Positions 10,208-21,970 of a stretch of DNA of 64,000 nucleotides are shown here, in pieces. This stretch comes from Bidens hawaiensis (taxonomy: Eukaryota > Streptophyta > Magnoliopsida > Asterales > Asteraceae), in NCBI GenBank assembly GCA_021521415.1, contig JAIQDT010001133.1, positions 546,375-610,374 on the forward strand, in the 5' to 3' direction. The translations under genes were made by a program, and so were the position numbers. A model generated the notes under the pieces. It did no database searches and was not told the origin of the DNA. It saw nothing but the letters and a program-made list of their open reading frames with translations. Numbering within the stretch: the stretch's first letter is position 1; every line of letters begins with the position of its first letter.

Positions 10208-12493
10208 ATGGCCTCCCAAGGAAAAGCTATTCCCACAACTGCTGCTTCAAGTGTCCCGGCTCAAGTGACTTTGCCACCGCTACCCGTTTCTACGAAGCCA
10301 CAAAAGCCTATAACTGTTGCTCAGAAGAAGGAGACTGTTGTTTTCTCCGGACCAAAATCCACTACCATCTCCCAAACGATAACTGCTAACAATGATGTTT
10401 CTGTTTTGTGTTCACAGATGAAGAGCTATATGGAGCAGCAGAACAAGACCAACCATAGGATCCTCCATGAGATCGAGGAAATTAGGAGAACTAAAAAGAC
10501 TGCTGAAGACGCAAGCCCCATCATGCTAAAAATGCTTGACTTTGGCACTCTGGATTTCCCGGGCCAGAGGTATCCAGCATACTCTCACCCTCAATAAGGA
10601 TCCTCGAACCTCTTCCAGAAGAAATACCCTGACCAATACTTGCTAGGATCATCTATCCTTCAAGAAGGATCATTAGGTCAACCCCTAAGATCCTCCAATC
10701 ACCATTTGCAAGGATCCTCGGCCTTCCAACCTGGTCCCTCAAGATTTTACCAAGGATCCTCCATCCACCAACCAGGATCCTTGGGTTTTCAAACAGAATC
10801 CATCATCCATTAGCATCCAGAATCCTACTATCCTTATTGGAAGGAATCCCTTAAGGAACCCCGATCCAGGCCATTGGAGGTCCATGAAGGCGATTTCATA
10901 CCCATGCAAACTACAGCTCCTGCTGGACCAACTGCTGATGCCGAAACAATATATCCCAGACGCAGCTATGGAGCTATATCTTTTGATCACGTAAAAGGTA
11001 ACATTTATGATAATCCGTCCTTTGGCACTGACCATGCTAGTATGTAGGATACTGGGATCAACCAAACCCTAGCCCGTGAGCTACAAAAGCTCAAGGATAT
11101 GATATCGAGTGTGCCTGGAGTCATCAAACCTATTCTCGAAGTACCTGCAAGAAGCCACAACATATCCAGGTTTGCTCCACCAATTTGCGATGCCGAGATA
11201 CCAAAATGCTTCACTGCTCTCAGTATGAAACTATATGATGGATCCACGGATCCTGAGGAACATGTAGCCTTATATCGCAAAAGGATGGAAATTAATCCAA
11301 TCCCAGATAGATTGAAAGAAGCTTTCTTGTGTAAAGGCTTTAGCTCGACCCTCACTGGATCCGCCCTTAAATGGCTGCTAAGTCTTCCTCCTTATTCTAT
11401 TACCTCATTTTCTCATTTAATCAATCTATTTAATAGTCAATTTTCATGCATTAGATCTTTCGAAAAACTAACTACTGATTTATATAGAGTTGTCCAACCT
11501 CGTGGGGAACCTCTTAGGCAGTTCCTTACAAGGTTTGGAAGAGAGGCCTTGGAAATTCCAAATTTGGATGTCCCGACAGCTGTTGAGGCATTCAAAATGG
11601 GGTTACAAAAGGACTCTCCATTTTATCAAGATCTTATGATGACCCCTTGCAGGAACTTAGATGAAGTTCGAAACAGAGCTTTAAGATTCATCAGGTTGGA
11701 GGAGGATCAAAGGATACAAGATAAACTAAGCACTCCGGTGAAAAATGAATCTCAAGACAAAAAACAAGGATCCTACTTCAGGAACAACAACTCTAAGCCA
11801 TACAATAAAGCAAATGGCCAAAAGATCAATGTTGTAGAAGAGGAGGAGGACGATGAAGATTGTCCAAGAATATCTGATTATTGCTTCTCCGTAGATATGG
11901 GAGGAGTGATACTTGCTGTCAGGAACTTGGGCGACAAAGCAAGATGGCCAAGAAAAAACGAAAAGGCACCGCCCCCCAAAGACAAATCGAAATGGTGCGC
12001 CTTTCACGAAGACTTCAGCCATATGAAAGAGGATTGCATAGCCTTGAGAAAGGAGATAAGCTACCTCCTCAGCAAGGGTCACCTTAAGGAGCTGTTCAGA
12101 AGAAAAAAGCCCAGGAACCAGGATCCTGAACCAGTTCCGGAAAGGGCTGCTCCACCTCCCCCAGACGCTCAAGTTATCAACATGATCTTTGGAGGATCCG
12201 ATATATGCGGAACCTCTTATTCGGCTGCCAAGAAGTACGCCAAAGAATGCAAACTGGAAAACGGTGAAAGGCCAATCAAGACTTCTACAACAGCCGAGCA
12301 AAGAATTATCTCCTTTGATGAGGATGATCGAGTCAATGTCCAGGATCCTCATCATGATGGTTTAGTCATTACTTTGTTTATTTCTAACCATTATGTACAC
12401 AGGATACTTATTAATGGAGGAAGTTCAGTTAACATCATCCAACTAGAAGTACTTCGAAGGATGAATATCCATGAGGCGGAAATTGTCCCATGA
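10208..12493 (+). pseudogene. Tat gag (broken by three stops)
   Basis: One reading frame runs from MASQGKAIPTTAASS at 10208 to 12493. It encodes the retrotransposon gag capsid domain (YDGSTDPEEHVALYRKRMEI, SFSHLINLFNSQFSCIRSF, EPLRQFLTRFGREALEI), then a Lys/Glu-rich tail and WCAFHEDFSHMKEDC, a CCHC-like region. In-frame stops are TAA at 10595, TAG at 10811 and TAG at 11045, each explained by a single C-to-T change of a Gln codon. A TGA at 12491 (probably from CGA) separates it from pol. The protease motif at its end reads LINGGSSVNI where an active enzyme has DGGS, so the catalytic Asp is replaced by Asn. Confidence 0.8.
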
Positions 12494-14335
12494 TCCTCAG
12501 TTCTTGTAGGATTCAGTGGGGAAACAAAGAATACATTGGGGGACATCAAACTACCCATATATATAGAGGGAGTAAATTCTATTCAAAAATTTTGTGTTAT
12601 CGATTCTTTGTCTTGTTGCAATGTTATTCTTGGCAGGCCATGGATACACGAGATGAAGGCGGTCCCCTCCACTTACCATCAATGCTTGAAGCTACCTACC
12701 CCATGGGGGATAGCGAAGATCGAAAGTGATCAGCAAGACGCTAAGGATTGCTACACTTCCTCAATGAAATCTACAAAAAAGTTGAGGGAAGCATAGCAAT
12801 TACATAAAATAAGGAGGAATGTCATGGAGACTAAGGAACAAGACTCTAAGGAAGTGGTCTTGCACCCTGAGGATCCTGACGGCAAAGTCCTAATAGGTGT
12901 TGAAATACAAGAGTCCATTGAGAAGGATCTAATATCCTTCTTACAACAAAGAAATTCAACCTTTGCGTGGAAGCACGAAGATATGACAGGTATTTCTAAA
13001 GATATTATAACTCATAAACTTGGAATTGATCCTTCTTTCAGGCCTATTCACCAAAAAAGAAGGAAATTTTCCCCAGAAAGAAATGCGATCATCCAAGAAG
13101 AGGTACAAAAACTACTAAAGGCAGGTATGATTATAGAAGTAAAATATCCAAAATGGTTAGCCAATATGGTTGTAGTTCAAAAGAAAAACGGAAAGTGGAG
13201 GGTATGTGTCGATTTTACTGACTTAAATAAGGTATGTCCCAAGGATCCTTTCCCTCTTCCCCACATTGACTCCATGATGGATGCTACTGCAGGGCATGAA
13301 ATGTTGACCTTTATGGATGCTTCCTCAGGATTTCAACAAATCCAGATGGAACCATCTAATCAATAGGATACAGCGTTTATAACCCCTACGGGCATATATT
13401 GTTATATTGCTATGTCGTTTGGTCTTAGAAATGCAGGTGCCACATATCAAAGACTAGTCAATATGATGTTCAAGGAACAATTGGGAGATACCATGGAAGT
13501 CTACATCGATGACATGGTGGTGAAATCAAAGAAGGCAGAGGATCACCTCAAGGATCTGGAAGTAACATTTGACATCCCCGACAAATACAACATGAAGCTA
13601 AAACCTGCTAAATGTGTATTTGGTGTCAAAGCCGGAAAATTCTTAGGATATTTGGTAACCAAAAGGGGGATAGAGGCGATTCCAGAGCAAATCCAAGCCA
13701 TCTTAAATCTCAAGTCTCCAACAAACGTCAAAGAGGTACAAAGATTAATAGGAAGGGTGGCAGCACTTAACAGGTTCATATCGAAATCCTCAGAAAGATG
13801 TAAAGATTTTTATGACATCCTGAGGAAAAACAAAAAATTCGAATGGACGGAGAAACATGAAGCTGCTCTCACCGCTCTGAAGGATTATTTATCCTCAGCC
13901 CCCGCTTTAATGAGACCTATAGATGGAGAATCATTGATCCTCTATCTAGCCGTCTCCCTCACTGCCTTGAGTGCGGTGTTGGTAAAAGATCACGAAGGTA
14001 ATCAACATCCAATTTACTATGTAAGTAAAAGTCTCCTCGATGTCGAATCCAAGTACTCTCACCTAGAAAAACTTATTCTTGCTCTAATTTTGGCTTCAAC
14101 TAAGTTAAGACATTATTTCGAAACTCATACTATCGTTGTAAAAACTAATTATCCCATAAAAAATGTCCTTAGAAAACCGGAAATATCGGGTAGAATGGCC
14201 AAATGGGCTGTAAAATTGAGTGCATATGATATTAAATATGAGCCTAGGAATGCAATTAAGTCACAGGCACTGGCAGAATTTGTGGCTAATTTCAGTAGCG
14301 ATTTAGAAGAGCAAGCCAATCTTGAAGTTCAATAG
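12494..14335 (+). pseudogene. Tat pol: protease end, reverse transcriptase, RNase H
   Basis: The frame of gag continues. The region after the protease reads VILGRPWIHEMKAVPST; RT follows with KKNGKWRVCVDFTDLNK, FMDASSGFQQI and the catalytic box VYIDDMVVKSK at about 13498-13530. RNase H follows (LSAVLVKDHEGNQHPIYYVS, LILALILASTKLRHYF, MAKWAVKLSAYDIKYEPRN). Stops TAG at 12794, 13364 and 14333 interrupt it in frame. Its order and sequence are typical of plant Tat elements. It cannot make a full-length polyprotein without repeated readthrough. Confidence 0.85.
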
Positions 14336-16097
14336 CTTGAAGAAACCAAGGATCCTTGGACACTCTTCACTGATGGAGCCTCAAATGTCAAAGGAAAAGG
14401 ATTGGGAGTACTACTGAAATCGCCACAGGGGGACATACTACCCCATTCGGTAGCTTGTGAATTCCAAGCCACTAACAATGAGGCAGAATATGAGGCACTT
14501 ATCGCAGGTATACAACTAGCTAAAGGTATGAGAATCAGATATCTTCAAATTTTTGTAGACTCTTTATTAATTACTAATCACTTTAATGGCTCATATGCAG
14601 TCAAAGGTAAGAAATTAATTAAATATTTAGATATAGTAAAGGATCTTGCAGGATCCTTCGATTATTGTACAATTACGCAGGTACCAAGAGAAGAAAATGC
14701 TGGGGCCGACGCCTTAGCAAACCTGGCTTCAGTTTTGAAGCTCCCAGAGAACATAAAAATTCCTATCATCCACGTCCTATCCCCTGCCATTGAGGAATGC
14801 CAAGCAATAGAGATAAACGGGAGCCTAAACACGGATCCTAAGGATCGTTCCCTTGATCACTCATCCTGGATCCTTCCGATAATAAAGTACATTCAAGATG
14901 GAGAAATCCCGAAAGAAAAGAACCCCAAAACATTTAGAGCCAAGGTATCACAATATACTATTGTACATAATATGCTATATAAGAAATCCCTTGCAGGTCC
15001 ATATTTAAGGTGCATCGAAGGATCCGAGATCCAAGAAGTACTGAAGGATTTCCATGAAGGAAATTGTGGCAACCATACAGGGGGCAGAGCATTATTCTCA
15101 AGGATTCTAAGAACCGGATACTTCTGGCCTACAATGAAGAAGGATGCTATGGAATATTCTAGGAAGTGTGATGCTTGTCAGAGGCACGGCAACATTCTGC
15201 ATCAACCAGTAGAACCCTTATACCCTATTGTCTCTTCGTGGCCATTCATGAAATGGGGAATGGATATAGTGGGTAAACTCTCTACAGCTCCAGGAGGAAA
15301 AGTCTTTATGTTAGCAATGATAGACTATTTCTCTAAATTGATCGAAGCTGAGGCTTTCCCTCAAGTTAGGGAAAAGGAAGTTATATCCTTTATCAAACGT
15401 AACATTATAACTAGATTTGGAATTCTTTCTGAAATTACTTGTGATAATGGTTCCCAATTTATTAGGAAAAAACAACTAACTTTTGTGACAACTGGGGAAT
15501 CAAAATGATCACTTCAACACCAGTCCATCCACAAGCATATGGCCAAGCAGAATCAAGCAACAAAGTCATCATCAACAACCTGAAGAAAAAGCTTGGAGCA
15601 AAGAAAGGCAAATGGGCTGAGGAACTACCCTATGTGCTCTGGGCGGATAAGACAACTCCAAAGAATGCCAAAGGGCAGACGCCGTTCTCATTAGTCTTTG
15701 GAGCTGAGGCAGTGATCCCCACTAAAATGGTGTACCCAACAGCCAGAACAAGCATCCGTGACCTCAGACAAATGACGAGAATCTTGTCCAAGATCTAGAT
15801 ACTGTGGAAGAACTCAGAGATCAAGCAAGATTCAGGATGGCAGCCTACCAACAAAAGATGGCTGGCGCATACAACAGGAATATCAGAATTAGAAGATTTG
15901 AAGTTGGAGACTTAGTCCTTCGAAAGGCGTTCAGAAACACAACTAATCCTGCCGACGGGAAGGTGGCACCCAAATGGGAGGGTCCTTATCTGATTGAAGC
16001 CGAAGCAGGAAAGGGTGCATATCGTTTAATGAATATGGAAGGTGACATGCTCCCAAGGGCTTGGAATGCAATCCATCTAAAAAAGTATTTTTGTTGA
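14336..16097 (+). pseudogene. Tat pol: second RNase H and integrase
   Basis: The first part is an archaeal-type RNase H: LFTDGASNVKGKGLGVLLKS, ATNNEAEYEALIAGIQLAKG, FVDSLLI, REENAGADALANLAS. Integrase follows: the HHCC region (HEGNCGNHTGGRAL ... CDACQRHG), then core [26 protein letters not shown] and the Glu in GQAESSNKVI. The C-terminal part contains FEVGDLVLRK and KWEGPYLI. A one-base loss near 15480 and another shift near 15796 break the frame. The gene ends at YFC* (16097). Confidence 0.85.
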
Positions 16098-17082
16098 TCA
16101 GGATCCTGGATCCTAATCAATTGCTTCAGTCCGATACTTGGTAAAATTTTACTTTATGTTTATATTTTCACATTATATTCTTGTTTTGTCAAATGTGTCA
16201 AGTTGCAGAAATGCCGAGCAATAGGGCCCTCAAGTGGAAAAAATGGGTTAGCCAACTCTCTAATAAGTTTAATCGGCCTTGTCGCCAGGTTTATAAGGTC
16301 TTCACCTTATCTTCAGAATTAGGGTTTCTACACCCTCGCCTGGAGCGCACGATTATCCGGGTATAATTGGAGGCTGTGGGACCAGTGCACTATACGTGGC
16401 TGACAATTTCATGGCTAAAAATTATATCTTGGATCCTACGAATTAAATGGTAGACATACCATATACACAAGTTTAGGTCAACGCCGGGTTAGGCTCGTCA
16501 CCGCGTACAATTGGGCCAACGCCAAGGATCGGCTAGTCGCTCGTATTTATTGGGCTTGTCCCCACGTTTTATTGGGCTTGTCCCCACGATTTATTGGGCT
16601 CATCCCCACGTTTTATTGGGCTTGTCCCCAAGATAGTTGGAATTTAATCCAGCTTTTCTAACTATTATATCCTCTTGTGATGATTTGTTTTGACAGGAAA
16701 TTATCTTAAAGAAAAAAGTTCTAAGGATTGAGAATCCTCTATCCTAGTGACACAGGTTATAAAGCAGGAATCAAAAGAGCTATATTATAATATGCAAGAT
16801 AAAAAGGCGATCCGGGCTTCACCAGCAAAACGTGGACCATCCACCCAAATCAAACTACATCAAAGTTCATGCAGAAATTTAAAAGACAAATGCGGTTAAG
16901 GCTTCATCCCCATAAAGCTAAGGATCCCTCCACCCTAAACACCTTTGAAAATTGTCTTATGGATCACAGATCCTAAGGATTGCCACTACCATTGTCCATA
17001 CAAACCATAAACAAAAGCCATTAAAACATCACAAAAAGGGCTCCGGCCTTGTCTTCATATCCATCATCGCCCATTGCACCAG
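16098..17082. other. 3' spacer of the Tat element with a short tandem array
   Basis: This is non-coding sequence between integrase and the antisense gene, with several GGATCC sites and a 21-23-bp tandem array at 16549-16632. Nothing else is recognised. Confidence 0.6.
16549..16632 (+). repeat. Tandem array, about 22-bp unit
   Basis: About four copies of TTATTGGGCTTGTCCCCACG with small changes (one unit has GGGCTCATCCCC). Confidence 0.85.
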
Positions 17083-18719
17083 CTACTCCTTAGCTACATC
17101 ACTTTCACCATCACCCGCCTCCTTGACCTCTAATGCGTCATCCTTGATCCCGTTTGTCCCAGAATCCTCGGTCCTCTTCTCAGCTCCTGCATCCTCGCTC
17201 TCTTCACCAAAGCCAGCCAATGCCTTCTCCCACATAGCCACATTCCAAGTGGACCTATCGAAGTTAGGATCATCAGCCTCAGCAGCCATCTTGATCCTGG
17301 CTGTGAGCACCACCTTACTTGCCCACACCTTGGCCTGCTCGGTGACCTCAACCACTTTCTCCTGAGCTTGGATGTCAGCAAGAGTCAGCTTGTCCTCCAG
17401 GGTGCCCTTTTCAGTCTGCAGCTCCATGATCAGCTTGTCCTTTAAGGATATCCCGGCACGATACTTGGCAATTTCCTTCTCTGTGTTGGCCATGTTTTCA
17501 TCGTACAAAGCCTTGAAACTGGCCACCGCCTGCAAGAAAGTTACAAGTTAAAGATACAACTGAAAAGTTTATGACTAAGGATAAAGGATCCTTACCTCTG
17601 AGAGCTGATCCAAGACATGCTGGGCACTGTGGATCTCCACGTCAGGATCTCTTTTTCTTTTCAGGATGGCTTTGGAACGGGTAGTCACATATTTTGGAGG
17701 TGCAAGGCTGGAACTTCTCATGGGTTTCTTCTCAGAGGAGCGGGAAGAGATCAGGCTATCAACATCCTCCAACTGGAACTGACCCAACAAGTTTTTGGAC
17801 GGCTTGGATGAGGACTTTTGTGCACTTGCCCGAAAAAAGATAAGTTATTATCTGTTATCTTTTCTTATTTAGTAAACTTACAATAAAAGGATGGATTCTA
17901 ACTTACTTGACATTGTTTCCGAGGAACTGGCGGTCTTCTCGTATGAATCCTCTGCTTCTTCAACGATAGCTTTGAAGGTCCTATCAAAAGGATCCAGAGA
18001 CAGGAACACCTTTGCCTTTTCAATACCTTCCGGGTCAGCGGCAAGATCAGAAAAATTGGATGCTGCACAAAAACAACAAACCAACAGTTAGCCAATTGAT
18101 AGAACGAGCATCACCTATCCTTTGGATCCACTATCCTACCCTTCAGGATCCAGCGAGACGGTAAGGAATTCCCTTTGGGGATACTGTCTCTTAAAACGAA
18201 AAAGAACTGGTTCTTCCATCTTTGGTCATTATGAGTAGTCTTGTTGATCGGAAAAGGCTGGAAGGGTTTACTCTTGAAGAGAAATCTGCTATAACCGTGA
18301 GTTACAAGGCTGTACAAGTAAGAAAGGGCTGGAAGATTGAAGTCGAGATCCTGCTTTGCAATCAGTCTCTCAAAGGTATCCAAAGTCCTCCACATCATCG
18401 GCATAGCTTGAGTATAGCTAAGACCGGTGAAGGAAAAGAAGGTAGTAATAAGGTCGGGAAACGGATACGTGAGGCCGAGAAGGAATGGGAGTGCCAGAAA
18501 ACAAACCCAGTCTGAGGAAACACAATCGCTCCTTAATCGGGAGTCGTACGCTCTAAACACCATTCCTTCGGGGAAGCGTTTGGAGATTCTCTGGATCTCT
18601 TCATTGGTGAATTTGCAGATCTCGGAAGCTAGATCTTTAAGAAGATGTTGCGTCTGGAGCACAGGAGTAATATCCTTAGGACTCAAGCTAAAGGAAGCTT
18701 TATGGTCTCTTCTAGGCAT
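17083..18719 (-). CDS. Antisense spliced gene of the Tat element (gypsy-type transposon protein), apparently intact
   Basis: Proposed exons on the minus strand: 18719-18140, 18062-17903, 17824-17596 and 17529-17083, all with GT/AG borders, joining in phase to 1416 nt (471 aa) with no internal stop. It starts MPRRDHKASFSLSPKD. Exon 1 resembles the PF04195-type domain in order and spacing: FPEGMVFRAY, PFPDLITTFFSFTGLSYTQA, TFERLIAKQDLDFNLPALSY, GYSRFLFKSK, WKNQFFFVLRDSIPKG. Exons 2-3 are acidic then basic (KAILKRKRDPDVE). Exon 4 is a long charged helix, probably coiled coil. Extra antisense ORFs of this kind are known in Tat elements; their function is unknown. A TATATC motif near 18820 could serve as its TATA box. 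It is intact while the sense gag-pol is broken. Confidence 0.7.
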
Positions 18720-18971
18720 CGTGATAGAAGGATGAGAAAGATACAGGAGATAATAGAAAAAAGAAAGAAGGATACCTGGTGGTTATGCCGGAACTACGCT
18801 TATAATCCAATGAAGAAGGAAGATATAAGGGTTTGAATCTATTAAGTAGGAGTAATTATTTGGTGGCAGGCGACGGTCACATCTATCTTTAATCGACGGT
18901 TATGATGCACTTTTCTCGGGAAAAACATGATAGCTATTCCCCTTTTCACACCTATCATGTTTGGGGGAAAT
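18720..18971. promoter_or_regulatory. Antisense promoter region and polypurine tract
   Basis: The left part is the 5' flank of the antisense gene. The right end, TTTGGGGGAAA (18960-18970), directly precedes the 3' LTR and is the expected polypurine tract. Confidence 0.55.
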
Positions 18972-19573
18972 TTTTGGGACGAGGATCTTTGATCCTCAAA
19001 ATTCAAGTATCATTAGCAACTGTCAGCAGGACTGAGGATCCTTAGAGGTTCAAGGATCCTCAACAGTCAATTTCAGTTATATTCTAATCTATTTTTTGCA
19101 GGTATAACACGTGCTCACCAGAATTCCTACTATTACGGACGAAGTGTTTTACTCAGTCTTCCCTTCTCGTCCACGCTTCAAAAATGTTCAAGTTGAAGAA
19201 GTAAACAAACATGGTCGGGATTGTAGCATAAGTAGTTACTAGCCGTTATAACTTACTTGTATATATATATCGAATACTAGCTGATCAACACACAACATTT
19301 TAGCACTGAGAGTTCATAGCAAACACTTGTATTCACGATCAGCTATTATTCCACCATTTGTTATCTTTTCAAGTTCAATATAATTGGTAGTGATAGTTTT
19401 CACTACCCGAGGTTTTTGTGCCAGCGGGATACTAGTTACCAAGGGTTTTTCCTCGTATAAATCTCTGTGTTCATCGTTTATAACTGTTACTTTGATCGCA
19501 TTAACCCATACTAGCACCAATCCTCACTTACGAATTTGGTTCATTGATCCTTTGACCGATTTTAACCAAAATA
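18972..19573 (+). repeat. 3' LTR of the Tat element
   Basis: A copy of 9534-10126. The first bases read TTTTGGGAC where the 5' LTR has TGTTGGGAC, and the last base group is AATA instead of AACA, so both terminal dinucleotides are mutated. It is followed by GAAAA, near-identical to the left flank GAAAT. Confidence 0.85.
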
Positions 19574-20165
19574 GAAAATAGAATGAAATATAAAACTATT
19601 TATGTTGATCCTTAGACCGATTTTTAACCAAACCAGTAAATAATTATTAAAAAAAGAAAATAATAGATTAAACAGAAAAAAGAATGAAATATAAAACTAT
19701 TAATACGAAAAAATATATATATTTAATTTGAGAGAGAAATTGGAAAATTTTGTAAGGATCGCTCTTGTGTAATGACATACGACATTAAGACATGTGTAGA
19801 ACACGAGTTAGAATAAATAAATTTATTTAAATAATAACACAATGTGAAAAACAAATATGTTCAAAAGATATAAATATATAATATATGGTAGAATAAATTA
19901 CAAATTACACAATATGATCATCGACGTTCTATTTTACACATTACATATTAGCGTAATTTTTGTTGATAATTTTATAACTACTTTCAGCACATCAATGATC
20001 TATGACTATGCTCTATGTGCTTAAGTTTTTATTTTATATTTGGTGGTTGGTATCTCATCCTCGTCTAGTATGATCATACATTTATCCAAGTACGTTGATT
20101 TTGTAAATAGGAGCAGGTCCTCATCTATTTAATTGTTAACATTTACATAAGAATTATTTTTCACG
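19574..20165. other. AT-rich spacer with a small local duplication
   Basis: No gene is seen. Near the LTR end the words GAATGAAATATAAAACTATT and GATCCTTAGACCGATTTTTA recur (19583-19630 and 19684-19703), as if the LTR end and flank were copied once. The rest resembles the AT-rich flank left of the Tat element and may belong to the candidate Helitron. Confidence 0.5.
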
Positions 20166-20173
20166 CCAATCAT

Positions 20174-20909
20174 TAGGCATGTAAACGAACCAAACGCTCG
20201 TGAAATATTCGTGAACCATTCGGCGGGAAGTTCGTTTATGTTCGTTTATTTAATAAACAAACGAACGAACAAAAACTTTGTGTTCGTTTAATTAACTGAA
20301 CGAACATGAACACATGTTCCGTTCGTTCATTTATGTTCATGAACGTTCGTTTATGTTTGTTTATTTACGTTCATTTATGTATTAATAGAAAATAATTAAA
20401 TATTATCTTGATAGGTCATCTACTTAAAGGTTTTATATTTGTTAATTTGTGTTCATTAAGTTCGTTTATATTTGAGTTCATTTACATTTGTTCATACATG
20501 TTCGTTTATCTTTGTTCAGTTATATTTGTTTAGATTTTAAAGAAACGAACACAAATGTCCATTTTTAAATAAACGAACATGAAACATAAATATTTGTTCG
20601 ATTAAGTGTCCGTGTTCTATTAAAGTTAAATGAACGAAAACGAACATGCCCTTGTTCATGTTTATTCGATTCGTTTATAGGCTTTCATTATTCACATTGA
20701 CAAATACATCGGTCTCAATCTCTAGACTCTGCCAATTTTATTTGTGTTCCTGAACCGTTCGTGAACACATTAATTTCCTTAATGAACGAACACGAACAAA
20801 AAATCTCGTTCGGTAAATGTTCGTGAACCGTTCGTGAACATATTATTTTCTTAACGAACGAACATGGACAAGGCCTTGTTCGCGTTCGTTCGGTTCGTTT
20901 ACAACCCTA
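20174..20909. mobile_element. Non-autonomous hAT-like element
   Basis: The 736-bp element starts TAGGCATGTAAACGAACC and ends GGTTCGTTTACAACCCTA, giving terminal inverted repeats of about 23 bp with three mismatches. It is flanked by a perfect 8-bp direct repeat CCAATCAT (20166-20173 and 20910-20917), the duplication length of hAT transposons. The whole interior is packed with (A)AACGAAC and GTTCGTTT words in both orientations. No transposase is encoded. Confidence 0.87.
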
Positions 20910-20917
20910 CCAATCAT

Positions 20918-21300
20918 CTCTTCTTTCTTAAATTCTAAGCTCTTCAAGTAAGCTTTAATACTTTATTTGCTTTTATTTTGTTCTTGATGTTCTTATTGTT
21001 CTTAAGTTTTCTTTTGAATGTTCATATATGTTTATATAATTTCTTTATGATCATATATTTTTTGTTAATAAACCTTACTTTTTGTTTCAAAGATTATAAT
21101 GATCATGATATTCCAAGAAACTAATATTATATTTTCAAGGTCTTGGATCAAAACTAAAAATTTTGCATAAACAACTATGAATGTTCTTACGATCTGTTCT
21201 TCGTGATCTTTGAAAACTCATAATCCTTTAAATGTTACCATAACGAAGTTGAAGATCATAACATTTTCATAATGTGTCCTTATATTTTTCAAATGGTTCA
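20918..21300. other. AT-rich spacer left of the Tekay tandem
   Basis: No coding or structural feature recognised. With 32946-33116 it forms the pre-insertion sequence of the Tekay tandem. Confidence 0.55.
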
Positions 21301-21783
21301 TACCATGTAAGGCCCCGTTCCCGGTAACCATACTTTGGTATTGGATTTACTCATAAACACAGTTCTAAAATCAGAGTTAATAAAAACTTTTGCGGAATAA
21401 TTTAAAACTTCAAACATCACATTACAAAACATTCGTTTTTGTCTTAACATACAAATTGTCTTTTCATAAACATTAATTAAAACAGTCATGACGCTTCATC
21501 GTGGATGCTAGTCTCTCCAGTCCATGCCATGTGTTCCTCCTCAAGCCAACTGCCTCAACCTATTTGCCTGCGTGCATACTAAAAGTCAGCTACGCTGAGT
21601 GAGTTCTAGTTAATCAATTAACATACATTACATTCATATTCTCACCCATACACATCCGAAGATACGTATTCATATCTTACTTACTATTACTTCCTTCATA
21701 CATACTTTACATACATGCATATGTACCTACATACTTTCTTTCATAAAACCCTATGGTATACCATAAGCTATTCTATATTAAAC

Positions 21784-21970
21784 ATCACAGATATTATAAG
21801 GGTCTAGTCCCTAACATCACAGATATTATAAGGGTCTAGTCCCTAACATCACAGATATTGTAAGGGTCCGGTCCCTAACATCATAGATATTATGAGCGTC
21901 TGGTCCCTATCCTCTCAGATATTATGAGGGTCTGGTCCCTAACATCTCAGATATTATAAGGGTCTGGTCA
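21784..21970. repeat. 32-bp minisatellite in the LTR (copy 1)
   Basis: Six units of about 32 bp, consensus CAGATATTATAAGGGTCTGG plus GTCCCTAACAT. The same array occurs in the other two LTRs. Confidence 0.92.

Larger units (their letters stand above)
9534..19573 (+). mobile_element. Ty3/Gypsy Tat-lineage LTR retrotransposon, full length
   Basis: Two near-identical LTRs (9534-10126 and about 18972-19573) enclose gag, protease, RT, RNase H, a second RNase H, integrase and then a minus-strand spliced gene before the polypurine tract. The second (archaeal-type) RNase H between RT-RNase H and integrase is diagnostic of the Tat lineage. Flanks are GAAAT (9529-9533) and GAAAA (19574-19578), a 4/5 match to a 5-bp target duplication. 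Gag-pol is in one frame from 10208 to about 15480 but carries seven stops and two frameshifts, so the element is non-autonomous. The palindrome GGATCC occurs 31 times by my count. Confidence 0.88.

Noticed and set aside
21784..21970. Regular 32-bp repeats as a CRISPR-like array
   Set aside because: Units are contiguous without spacers, lie in a plant retrotransposon LTR and recur in the other two LTRs. They are a minisatellite.
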